64,000 nucleotides of DNA from Eucommia ulmoides (taxonomy: Eukaryota; Streptophyta; Magnoliopsida; Garryales; Eucommiaceae), in contig CM028330.1 in assembly GCA_016647705.1 (NCBI GenBank), forward strand, positions 34,175,534 through 34,239,533. The letters are read 5' to 3'. Made by a program: the position numbers and the translations under genes. Below the pieces are notes generated by a model. The model saw only the letters and a program-made list of their open reading frames with translations, searched no databases and had not been told where the DNA came from. Below, one piece after another: positions 35,016-45,926 of the stretch (positions are counted from its first letter, which is position 1; each line of letters starts with the position of its first letter).

Positions 35016-35233
35016 CTAGGTTATAGGTTCTGTAGACTTGTTAGGTGTGGTGCTTGTAGAGGATCATGGGATGGGAAACGTGCCAGTCGTCTAGTCAGTA
35101 GGGGACCCTAAGATAAGGTGTTAGTGGATGCTTTTAATACTTACGGAATAGTTAATTAATGTCTGTTAATTATTGGCATTTCTCTGGTTGACCTAGTTAG
35201 TTGTTGAATTGGATTTTATGACTGATAATAGGT

Positions 35234-38200
35234 ATGGAAGGAGAAGGTGAAACCTCTGGGAGTGTGGGACCTTAGAGGCAGGAGGAACCCCCGAGGCAAG
35301 TGGAGCCCCAGGAACGGAGAGATAGGGAGCCGGAAAGTTTGCAAATTATAGGATTCCACACGCAGGGTGACAGGTTGCAGGGAAGCTTAGACGCGGTCGA
35401 AAGAATTTTGCAGGCCGCTGCCCAGCTAACGGAGCAGCAAGCGAGGATCATGGAAAGTCAGAGGGCCCAAGGTGATACCGCCACATCTCAGGCGGTACAA
35501 CTGAAGAGGTTTAAGGAGTTAGACCCTCCGACTTTCACCGGGACAGCGGGTTCAGCCGATGCGGAGAATTGGATTAGAGGCGTCGGGCACGTATTTGAGG
35601 CAATGGGGATTGTTGACGATAGTCGAGTTCCCCTTGCCACTTTCCAGTTGAGGGAGGAAACTGAGCACTGGTGGGAGAAAATGAAAAGACTGATTTCTGG
35701 TTCTGGGGAGGAGATCACATGGGACCGTTTCGTCGCCGCATTTAATGAGAAGTACTTTTTCGAGTCTTATCGATTCCAGATGGAGGAGGAATTTATAGTC
35801 TTGAAGTAGGGAAAGATGACAGTTCAGCAGTACGAGGTTAAATTCGATGCTTTATCCCGCTTTGCCCCTGATCTGGTAAAAACGGAGGAGGGAAAATACA
35901 GACGTTTCCAGAAAGGACTTCAGTTAGAGATCCGCTCCAGGCTGACCAACAAGCAAATTAAGAATTATGCAGAGTTGGTGAATACGGCAAAGCTAGTGGA
36001 GAGGGATGTGTAGGAAGCCGCCGAGAGTCGAGAGCAGTACAAGAAGAGCAGATTTGAGTCGCCTAGTAGATTTTTGAGTGGTACTTCGCGGGGGACGATA
36101 ATCCGACCACCTATTGCTCGGGCCTCATCACTTGGCCAATCCGCCAGGAACCATGGTTCCCGGCAATCCTACCCTAGGCAACAACAGAGTGCATTGGAAG
36201 CTAGTGCTGGTCTGCAGAGGCAAGAACGGAATCAGCTGTCGAGTCGGGTTGGGGGGGATAAATGTTATCACTGTGGAGCTACGGGTCACTTTGCCAGAGA
36301 CTGTCCGTTGGGAGTCCCGATATGTTTCCACTGTCATGTGCTAGGTCATAAATCTATAAATTGTCCGAGACTTGCTTCCACATTCGTACATCCAGCGAGC
36401 AGTATGGGTAGTACGGGTCCGAGCACCGCCCAGGGACTTGGTAGAGGATCGCCGGGTAGACCTCTAACGTGAGGCCGTGTTTTTGCTACTACTTGACAGG
36501 ATGCTCAGGCTACTCCCGAGGTGGTCATAGGTATCATATCTTTATATGCTAAAAATGCTCGTGTGCTTATTGATCCCGGTTCTACGCATTCTTTTGTTTC
36601 GGTGACCTTTATAATGCAAGTAGGCAGATTTCCCATTTCTTTATCCTATCGTGTTGTTATTTCTACTCCGGTGGGCGAGTCGGTATGAATCGATAGGGTG
36701 TATAAGGACAGTCCACTCCGGTTTGGTGATAGAGAGTTACTAGCAGATCTGTTACCCCTGAGTATTCACGATTTCGATATAATATTGGGGATGGATTTGC
36801 TATCTGGATATCACGCCACAGTGGACTGTTTCAAGAAGGAGGTGATATTTCAAATTTCAGGCGAGCCAGAGTTTGTGTTTGCTGGAGATAGAACTATCAC
36901 TCCTGTCAGTTTAATCTCAGTGTTAGAAGCCAGGAAATTATTAAAGAAAGGCTGCCAGGGATATCTTTCGCACATAATTGACAACAGGCAGAGAGAAACT
37001 CCGGTGATAGATATTCCCGTAGTCCGAGATTTTCCTAACATATTCCCGGAAGAATTGCCAGGGTTGTCCGTCGATAGGGAAATAGAATTCACGATCGAGT
37101 TAATTCCAGGCACTACCCCTATCTCGATTCCACCTTATCGTATGGCACCTGCTGAGTTGAAAGAGTTGAAGGTGCAGTTGCAAGATTTATTAGACCGGGG
37201 GTTCATCAGGCCCAGCGTCTCCCTATAGGGTGCCCCAGTCCTGTTCGTAAAGAAGAAGGATAGTACATTGAGAATGTGTATTGATTATCGGCAACTGAAC
37301 AAGGTGACGGTCCGCAATAATTATCCGTTGCCAAGGATTGATGACTTGTTTGACCAACTTCAGAAAGCTAAAGTATTCTCCAAGATAGATCTCCGATCGG
37401 GGTATCACCAACTGAAGGTCAGAGAGAGTGATGTAGCAAAAACAGCATTCCGTACGCGATACGGACACTATGAATTCCTGGTTATGCCCTTTGGATTGAC
37501 AAATGCCCCTGCGGCTTTCATGGATTTGATGAAACGTATCTTTCAACATTATCTGGACCAATTCCTTATAGTGTTCATTGATGACATTTTGATCTATTCG
37601 CAAAGTGGAGAGGAACATACGAAACATCTCTGGATTGTATTGCAAACGTTGCGGGAGAAGCGGTTGTATGCGAAACTTAGTAAATGTGAATTTTGGTTAG
37701 ATCATGTGGTATTTTTGGGTCATGTCATTTCAGGAAGTGGTATCCAGGTAGACCCGAAGAAAGTTGAAGCTATCGTTCAGTGGGAAAGACCAAAAAATAT
37801 TCCTGAAGTTCGAAGCTTTTTAGGGTTGGTAGGGTACTATCGACGATTTGTGCAAGGATTTTCCGTGATAGCTACCCCGTTGACCCGGTTGACTCGCAAG
37901 GAATCCAAATTTGAGTGGACCGATAAATGTGAGCAGAATTTCCAGGAATTGAAGAGTAGGTTGATATCGGCACCAGTATTGTCCCTTCCGTCCGAAGGGG
38001 GCAGTTTCGTAATCTATAGCGACACGTCACACCAAGGGCTGGGATGTGTTCTGATGCAGCATGGTCACGTGATCGCGTATACATCCCGGCAACTGAAGAA
38101 CCATGAGCGTAATTACCCGACGCACGATTTGGAGTTGGCTGCAATTGTGTTCGCCCTGAAGATTTGGAAGCACTACCTGTATGGAGAGACATGTGAAATA

Positions 38201-39934
38201 AACACCGACCATCAGAGTTTGAAGTATTTGTTTACCCAGAAGGAATTAAATCTGAGACAGAGGTGTTGGATAGAGTTGATCAAGGACTACGATTGCACCA
38301 TCCATTACCATCCAGGAAAGGCTAATGTTGTAGCGGATGCTCTAAGTCGAAAATCGGCAGGCTCGGTCGTCTACCTCCGTGTTGCCCATGCTAACCTGTA
38401 TGCAGAATTGAGATCGATGCGAGTTCAGTTAGCGGTTGGTCAGACGGCATCACTACTTGCAACTTTGACTTTGAGGCCCACATTGATTGACCGCATTATT
38501 GAAGCTCAAAAGTCAGACAGTCAATTGGAGAGGATCCGAGATGAGGTAAAAAATGGTCACAGAACTGATCATCATATCAGGGGAAAGGATAAAGCCTTGA
38601 TGTGCGGAAATAGGCTGTGTGTGCCTAACAATGGCGACTTGAAAAAAGATATCTTGGAAGAGGCGCATAGCTCCGCATAAGGAATGCATCCGGGGAGCAC
38701 TAAGATGTATCGGAATTTGCGTGAACATTATTGGTGGATTGGAATGAAACGAGAGATCGTAGAATTTGTGGCCAGGTGCCTTGTGTGCCAACAAGTAAAG
38801 ATCGAGCATCAGCGTCCAGGTGGGTTGCTGCAATCCCTACCTATTCCAGAGTGGAAGTGAGAGCATATCATGATGGATTTTGTTTCGGGATTACCCCGTA
38901 CTCAAAAAGGGTATAATTCCATCTGGGTGATCGTTGATAGGCTTACCAAGTCCGCTCATTTCCTAGCCGTAAAGACGACTTTCTCTCTTGAAAGGTATGC
39001 CCAGCTGTATATCGATGAGATTGTTAGATTGCATGGCGCACCGGTTTCTATAGTGTCGGATAGAGATCCGAGATTTACTTCGAGGTTCTGGCCGAGTCTT
39101 CAAACTGCCTTAGGTACTAAGCTGAAATTTAGCACTGTTTTCCATCCTCAAACGGACGGCCAGTCAGAGCGTACGATTTAGATGTTGGAAGATATGTTGA
39201 GGGGATGTGTTCTGAAATTTCCTGGAAGTTGGGACGATCACTTGCCGTTGATGGAGTTCGCTTACAATAACAGCTACCACTTGGCAATTGAGATGACTCC
39301 GTATGAGGCATTGTACGGTAGGAGATACAGAACCCCTATTTGTTGGACTGAGGTGGGCGAACGTAAGTTGTTGATGTCAGACATAGCCCAACTGACAGCA
39401 GACAAAGTAGAGGTGACTCGAGAAAAGTTAAAAATCGCTCAGAGTCGGCAGAAGAGTTATGCAGACAAGCGCCAGCGGGAATTAGAATTCGAGATAGGGG
39501 ATCATGTGTTCCTGCGTATCTCTCCATGGAAAGGCATAATGAGGTTTGGAAAGAAAGGGAAGTTGAGTCCAAGATACATCGGACCCTATGAAATTGTAGA
39601 ACGGGTGGGCACAACAGCGTATAGACTAGCGTTACCACCCGATTTATCTCGACTGCACGATATTTTCTATGTATCGATGCTCCGAAAATATGTGCCAGAC
39701 CCTTCTCATGTGTTGACCTCGCAGCTAATCGAATTGGAAGCTGATTTGTCCTATGTTGAGGAGCCAGTCCAAATCCTAAGCCGTAAAGATCAAGTATTGC
39801 GAACGAGGACGATCCCGTTAGTCAAAGTGTTGTGGCGCAGTCATGCGGTGGAAGAGGCGACATGGGAGCGAGAAGAAGAAATGAGGAACAAATACCCACA
39901 TTTGTTTGACCATGGTATATATATATATATATAA
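35234..39934 (+). pseudogene. G1 gag-pol polyprotein, one frame with ten stops
   Basis: One continuous frame of 1566 codons from ATG 35234, with no frameshift. Stops lie at 35273, 35807, 36011, 36470, 36494, 36686, 37226, 38678, 38858 and 39179. Domains by codon: gag (1-412), with two CCHC knuckles (CYHCGATGHFARDC about 343, CFHCHVLGHKSINC about 363); aspartic protease about 445, where the usual DSG reads DPG; RT with intact FIDDILIYS (781-789); RNase H (about 920-1050; SDTSHQGLG). Integrase follows, with an H-C zinc region about 1155-1195 and core motifs MDFVSG (1213), SDRDPRF and HPQTDGQSE (to about 1314). The tail is chromodomain-like (IPLVKVLWRSH, EEATWEREEE). Nine of ten stops fit C-to-T or G-to-A changes. 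It cannot make a full polyprotein. Lineage: chromovirus, probably Tekay/Del. Confidence 0.95.
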
Positions 39935-39981
39935 TAATAATACTACGTAGATAAATAAAATTTCGGGATGAAATTTCTTTT

Positions 39982-39994
39982 AGGAGGGAAAAGT
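39982..39994 (+). promoter_or_regulatory. G1 polypurine tract
   Basis: AGGAGGGAAAAGT directly before the 3' LTR start TGTAAAACC. Confidence 0.85.
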
Positions 39995-42477
39995 TGTAAA
40001 ACCTAAGTGGTAGAACGTACGTCATAAATAACCATATTATAAAACGTTAGAGAATTTTAGGGTAAAAATGTCATTAATAAAAGCCCAAATTAAAAATTGG
40101 GGGTTAAATTAGGAATTTAGAAATGTAAAAAAAAAAAAAAAAAAATTAAATTTGAGATTTGAAGTGGCAAGTGGAAATCAAAAGGAAAAAAAAAATGTTA
40201 GGGGCAAAATTATAATTTTGAAACTTTTTAAAATAATGATACACTGAAATAAGAATCTTAATGAAAATGAGGGGAAGAAAGTGTAATTTAATCTTTTTTT
40301 TCATAACTCCACTCCCAAATACACGGCAAAGCGACGGCAACTCACCGGCTAAGGGAGGGATGATCGAGGGGCGACATGGCAAGCTTAGGATAAGTTTAAC
40401 CACTAACTTCATACGTTAAAAACCTCCTACATGCACTGAAGTAGGGAAATCGTAGAAGAAAAGGAAACCCGAAAATTCTAGAGAGAGAGAACCGGAGCGG
40501 AGGGGTCGTCGGTTTTCCTTGGATCGACGTTCCTCCGGCAGCGTGGTCGTGCGGGAAGTGTAAACAATTCCAGAGAGAGATTGGTGCGGACGGTGGCGTG
40601 GTTCGTCGATGGAGTGGTCGTGTGCATGTTAGCGTCGCCGGTGAGCGGAGTTGCGGATCGCCGTTCGACCACCGACGATCGTCAGTCAGGTGAGTATTTA
40701 TATGTATTTCTGTAACTAATTGATGGATGTACGCATGCATGGGTGTAATGAGTTGGGTCGGTAAGGTTCCGGTGATGTGGGGGTCGTGTTCGGTTTCCGT
40801 CTTCCGGCACCATGTGGGTTTGGGGTATGGGTGTTCTGTTTTTTTTGGTTATGGTGTGTGAGGGTGCGTGTGTGTGAAAGGTATACTGCAAAAGGAAAAA
40901 AAAAAAAAAAAGAGAGAGAGAAGTCGGGACGGAGAGGGGGAGAGAGAGATGACGATCACGGCGGTGGGTGAACAGTGGTTGTGGGTGTGTGGTGGAGCTG
41001 GCGAGACGGCCGGAGGTGGTGTCGGAGGGTTGTATAGGTGGTGCGGGGGTTGTCAGGCGAGTCGGCAAGGGGGGAGCCACCGGCGGTCGGCAACGGTAGA
41101 GATAGGGAGAAATCGCCGTCGGGGCTGGCAAGAACCGAAAACAGGAAGAAAAAAAAAAGGGGAAAATTGCACAATTGACCCCAGGAGAAAGGGAGAAATT
41201 CATTTTCAAATAAAAACCCTTTTTACGGCCTGTGAATAACTCGGAAAAGATTTCATTTGCCGTTAAATTTATTCTAGTTCTGTTAAAATTCAATCCTAGC
41301 CTAAAATCTTTGTAACCGGAGTAATAAATTAGGATCGTTCATATTACGGGTTTTCTCATGTAATAAATAATGGAACAAAAATTATTAAGAATAATAGCAA
41401 ATCTCATAAATAAAATATGGGGAATGGAAAATGAGGAACTTAGGGCTTGCCCTACATGGTTAGGTGATTTTACATGAAATATTAACTTAGACCCTATCAT
41501 TTCTAGGTTCGCAGTCGCCAACACCTCGGTAAGATTTGGACATGGAGGTTTTTGCAGTGTCAGAAACGAGGTGAGTGTACTGTCTTCTCGCTAAATTGTT
41601 TGTATATGTGCATACATGATGAAAAATGGTTGAACTTAAATTAGATGTTTTTAAACCATTACGTGGTGATTAGACGATATTATTGTGTGATGTGATCCGC
41701 TTTGGCGGAGTGATGTTTATCCGCTTCAGCGGAGTGATGTTTATCTGCTTCGACAGAGTGATGTTAGACGTTTGCACTGCGTAGTAATAATCCGCTTCGG
41801 AGGAGTGATGGGTGTTCGTAGGAAGGCATATCCTACGGATGGTACGGTACCATTGCAAACTACCGATCGTGAGGTTAAAACGATCACCATGGGTAGCCGG
41901 TATGCGTTGTGTTTTGGGGTGTGATGTTCTGTTGCTATTGTGTAATAATTTATTATTTCAGGCGATGGTTATGATATTTATACTGCATGGTTAGAGAAAT
42001 GGACCTTATGTATATATATTACTTCATTTTTACTGCATATATGATATTTATGCTGAATCCATGTGTAAATGTTGTGTTATCTAGAAGGTACTATTATTGT
42101 TAAATAAGAATGCTTTTACTGAGAAGGCAGTACACTCGCAGGTGAAATGGCTAGGAGTCGGTCCCCTACTGGCACGGGGTAGAGTCCGTTGATGGTATAG
42201 CAAGGTTTTTAAAATTTTCGGGAAGTGCCGCCTGAGGCGAACCTAGGAAGGATTCATCGTTTGGTTTTTTTTTTTTTTTGCCCTTTTGCGGTTTAGAAGG
42301 GTTTATCAGGGACGGGTGTGTCTCTGGCTTGGAAAGATGTTTATAACTCGTATTTTGATTATTTGTATAATTATGAATGCATATCATCACTTCCTGGTTG
42401 ATTTTTCGCCTGAGTAATGTCGTGTCAACGTCACGCCGGCCCCCACAAGTGACGGGTGTCCGGGGTGGGGTGTGACA
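39995..42477 (+). repeat. G1 3' LTR
   Basis: 2483 bp, a near-identical partner of 32525-34998. Differences are scattered substitutions plus length changes in A, GA and T runs (for example 40896-40920). Hairpin array at 41695-41811; inverted repeat GATCGT...ACGATC at 41865-41885. Confidence 0.95.
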
Positions 42478-45357
42478 TAGGTAGTGCCTCCAAATCTTTG
42501 GGGCGAACACAATCGCTGCCAGCTCCAAATCATGCGTCGGGTAATTACGCTTATGGTTCTTCAATTGCCAAGATGCATAAACGATTACATGACCATGCTG
42601 CATTAGTAGACATCCCAGCCCTTGGTGTAACGCGTCACTATAAATCACAAAACCACCCCCTTCTGTCTGGAGAGACAGTATTGGCGCCGATATCAACCTT
42701 TTTTTCAATTCTTGGAAACTCTTCTCACATTTATCAGTCCACTCAAACTTGGACTCTTTGCGGGTCAACCGGGTCAACAGGGCAGCTATAACAAAAAATT
42801 CCTACACAAACCTTCGATTGTAACCCGCCAATCCTAAAAAGTTTTGAACTTCAGTCACATTTTTTGGCCTTTCTCATTGGACAACAACTTCAACTTTCTT
42901 TAGGTCCACCTAAATACCATCTCTTGAGATAACATGCCCCAAAAATACCAGATGGTCTAACTAAAATTTGCATTTACTGCGTTTCGCATACAACCACTTC
43001 TCCCGCAACGTCTGCAACACAATTTAGAAATGCTCCGCATGCTCTTCTCTACTTTGGGAATATACTAATATGTGGTCAATGAACACAATAATAAATTGAT
43101 CCAGATAAGATTGAAAGATAAGGTCCATCAAGTCCATGAAAGCAGCAGGGGTATTTGTCAACCCGAAAGGCATAACCAAAAATTCATAGTATCCATATCT
43201 CGTACGGAATACCGTTTTTGCCACGTCACTATCTCTGACTTTCAATTGGTGATACCCCGATCGAAGATCTATCTTGCAAAACACTTTAGCCTTCTGGAGT
43301 TGGTCGAACAAATCATCAATCTTGAGCAACGTCACCCTATTCAGTTGCCGATAGTCGATACACATTCTCAACGTGCTATCCTTCTTCTTTATGAACAACA
43401 TTGGGGCTCCCCACGGAGAAACACTGGGTCTGATAAACCCACGGTCTAATAAATCTTGCAATTGTACTTTTAATTCTTTCAGCTCGGTATGCGCCATATG
43501 ATAAGGTGGAATCGATATAGGAGTGGTTCCTGGAAGCAACTTGATAGTGAATTCCATCTCCCTATCTACTGGCAACCCTGAAAATTCGTCCGGAAACACA
43601 TTGGGAAAATCTCTGACCACTGTAATATCTGCTATCTAAACTTCTTTCTGACTAGTATCAATCACGTTCGCGAGATATCCCTGACATCCTTTCTTCAATA
43701 ATTTCCTGGCTTCTAAGGTTGAAATCAAACTGACAGGAGTGATAATTCTATCTCCCGAGAATACGAACTCTAGCTCGCCTGGGATTCGAAAGATCACTTC
43801 TTTCTTAAATCAATCCACTGTAGCATGATAACCGGATAGCAAATCCATACCCAGTATCACATCAAAATCGTGAATACTCAAGGGTACTAGATCTGCCAAC
43901 AATTCCCTATCACCAATCTGAAGTGGACTGTCTTTATACACATTATTGATCCATATCGACTCACCCACTGGAGTAGAGATAACAACACGATACGATAAAG
44001 AAATAGGAAACTTGCCTACATGCATCATGAAGGTTGTCGAAACAAATGAATGAGTAGAACCAGAATCAATAAGTACACGGGCATCTCTATCATATAAATA
44101 CATGATACCTGTGACCACGTTTGGAGTAGCCTCAGCATCCTGTTGAGTAGTAGCAAATACACGGCCTCGCGTCGGAGGTCTACTAGCAGATCCTCTGCCA
44201 CGCCCCTGGACAGTGCTAGGACCAACACTTCCCATACTACTCGCAGAAGGTACAGATGTAGCAGTAAATTACGGGCAACTCATAGATATATGACCCAGCT
44301 CATGACAACAAAAGCATATCGGTCCTCCCATGGGACAGTCTCTGGCAAATTAATCCGGTGCCCCACACTGATAGCATCCAACTACCCCAACTCGACTAGA
44401 CGGCTGACTCCTTTCTTGCCTCTGTGGACCGACACTTGATTCAGATATACTCTGCTGTCGCCTTGAGTATGATTGCTGGGGACAACAACTCCTGACGGAT
44501 TAGCCAAACGATGGGGCCCGAGCAACTGGTGGTTGAGGTACCGTCCCTCAAAAAGTGCCACCCAAAAACCTGTTGGGTGACTCAAATCTGTACTTTTTAT
44601 ACTGCTCACGACTCTCGACAGCTTCCTGAACATCTCTCTCTACTGGTTTTTCCGTATTCACCAACTCCGCATAACTCTTAATCTGCCTGCTTGTCAACCT
44701 AGAACGAATCTCTAAATGAAGTCCCTTCTGGAATCGTTTACATTTCGCCTCTTCCGTTTTTACCAGATCAGGGGCAAAACGGGACAACGCATCAAATTTG
44801 ACTTCGTATTACTGAACGATCATTTTTCCCTGCTTCAGAACTATAAATTCTTCTTCCATCTGGAATCGGTAAGACTCGGGAAAATATTTCTCATTGAACA
44901 TGGCAACGAAATGATCCTACATGATCCCCTCGCCAGAATCGATAATCAGTCTCTTCATTTCTTCCCACCAATGCTCGGCTTCCTCCCTCAATTGAAAAGT
45001 GGCAAGAGGAACTCGACTGTCATCAACAATCCCCATAGCCTCGAATACGTGACCCACGCCTCTAATCCAATTCTCAGCATCAACTGGACCCGCCATTCCA
45101 ATGAAAACCAGAAGGTCCAACTCCTTGAATCTCTTCAAGCGTACTGCCTGAGATGTAGCAGTATCACTTTTGGCCCTTTGAATTTCCATGATCCTCGCCT
45201 GCTTCTCTGTCAACTGGGCAGTAGCCTGCAAAATTCTTTCAACGGCATCCAATCTCTCTTGCACCCTATCACCCTATTCTTGGGATTCCACTTGCCTTAG
45301 GGGTTCCACCTACCTCTGGGGTCCCACACTCCCAGTGCTCTCGTTTCCACACTCCAT
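42478..45357 (-). pseudogene. G2 gag, protease, RT and RNase H start
   Basis: Minus-strand pieces in order. Gag begins at ATG 45357; 45264-44917 reads ERLDAVERILQATAQL and EHWWEEMKRL. 44787-44548 reads SRFAPDLVKTEE and NRFLGGTF. A zinc knuckle is near 44380-44300. Protease (44235-43810) has an intact LIDSGSTHSF. RT (43620-43024) has [13 protein letters not shown]-type sequence, MPFGLTN and a catalytic box reading FIDHILVYS, so the second Asp is lost. 42777-42480 holds the RT/RNase H junction ([26 protein letters not shown]), ending at the G1 insertion point. Multiple stops and frame shifts; dead. Protease and RT damage is complementary to that in G1. Confidence 0.9.
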
Positions 45358-45574
45358 ACCTATTATCTGCAATGAAATTCAACTCAACACCCAACTAGGC
45401 CAACCAGAAAACGACAGTAATTATTTTACTTAAATAACTACCACGCGAGTGCCAACCTTACCCACTGACATCCTATCTCAAGGTCCCCTACCGACTAGAC
45501 GACTGACACGTCTTCCTATCCCATAGTTCATTACCGACACAACAACTGGCAAGTCTACAGAACCAATAACCTAG

Positions 45575-45586
45575 GCTCTGATACCA
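45575..45586 (-). promoter_or_regulatory. G2 primer binding site
   Basis: Minus strand TGGTATCAGAGC, identical to the G1 site (initiator Met tRNA), next to the 5' LTR fragment. Confidence 0.88.
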
Positions 45587-45591
45587 CAAAT

Positions 45592-45655
45592 AGTCACACT
45601 CCACCCTGGACACCCGTTACCCTTGGGCCGGCGTGACGTCGACATGACCTCCCCT
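45592..45655 (-). repeat. G2 5' LTR stub (64 bp)
   Basis: AGTCACACTCC... matches the first 64 bp of the plus-strand reading of the G2 LTR up to gacctcccct, then stops abruptly where the other two copies continue gaacaaccaacc. Confidence 0.88.
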
Positions 45656-45926
45656 CCAATTGTTTTTTAATTTTTTTTTTTACTTGTGCTCATAATTTGT
45701 GCTTAGTTTTGGTAATATTCACTTGCAGACATTAACCTATGGAATACTATAAAAATTGAGTTGCTATAATTGTTTTTTCAATATTATATAATAAGTTAAT
45801 GTTATCCTGCTTTATTACTCGAATCCCCAAAAAATTCTCATTTTTCAACGTTCAAAACCATAAGATTTAGGTAAAAGATCTCATGGAACGAAACAATCAA
45901 AGGTAATTATTCTACTCTTGTCAATT
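45656..45926. repeat. Left-flank block F, copy 2
   Basis: A second copy of 28063-28319, joined to the truncated G2 5' LTR. The first 15 bp (ccaattgttttttaa) are junction sequence not clearly present in copy 1. Confidence 0.85.

Larger units (their letters stand above)
32525..42477 (+). mobile_element. G1: complete Ty3-gypsy chromovirus nested in G2
   Basis: Full structure in 9953 bp: 5' LTR 32525-34998, PBS 35004-35015, gag-pol 35234-39934, PPT 39982-39994, 3' LTR 39995-42477, with a 5-bp target duplication outside. LTRs differ by roughly 3-4% in stretches compared by eye, so the insertion is fairly young but no longer active. It is related to its host G2 in both protein and LTR layout. Confidence 0.95.
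28320..45655 (-). mobile_element. G2: Ty3-gypsy chromovirus, split and right-truncated
   Basis: A minus-strand element whose parts are the 3' LTR (28320-30739), PPT (30740-30756), pol C-terminal half (30787-32524), the inserted G1 element (32525-42477), pol N-terminal half plus gag (42478-45357), PBS (45575-45586) and only 64 bp of 5' LTR (45592-45655). The integrase carries a C-terminal chromodomain-like segment, so it is a chromovirus, probably Tekay/Del-like (inferred from the single gag-pol frame and chromodomain sequence). About 7.4 kb without G1. Confidence 0.88.
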
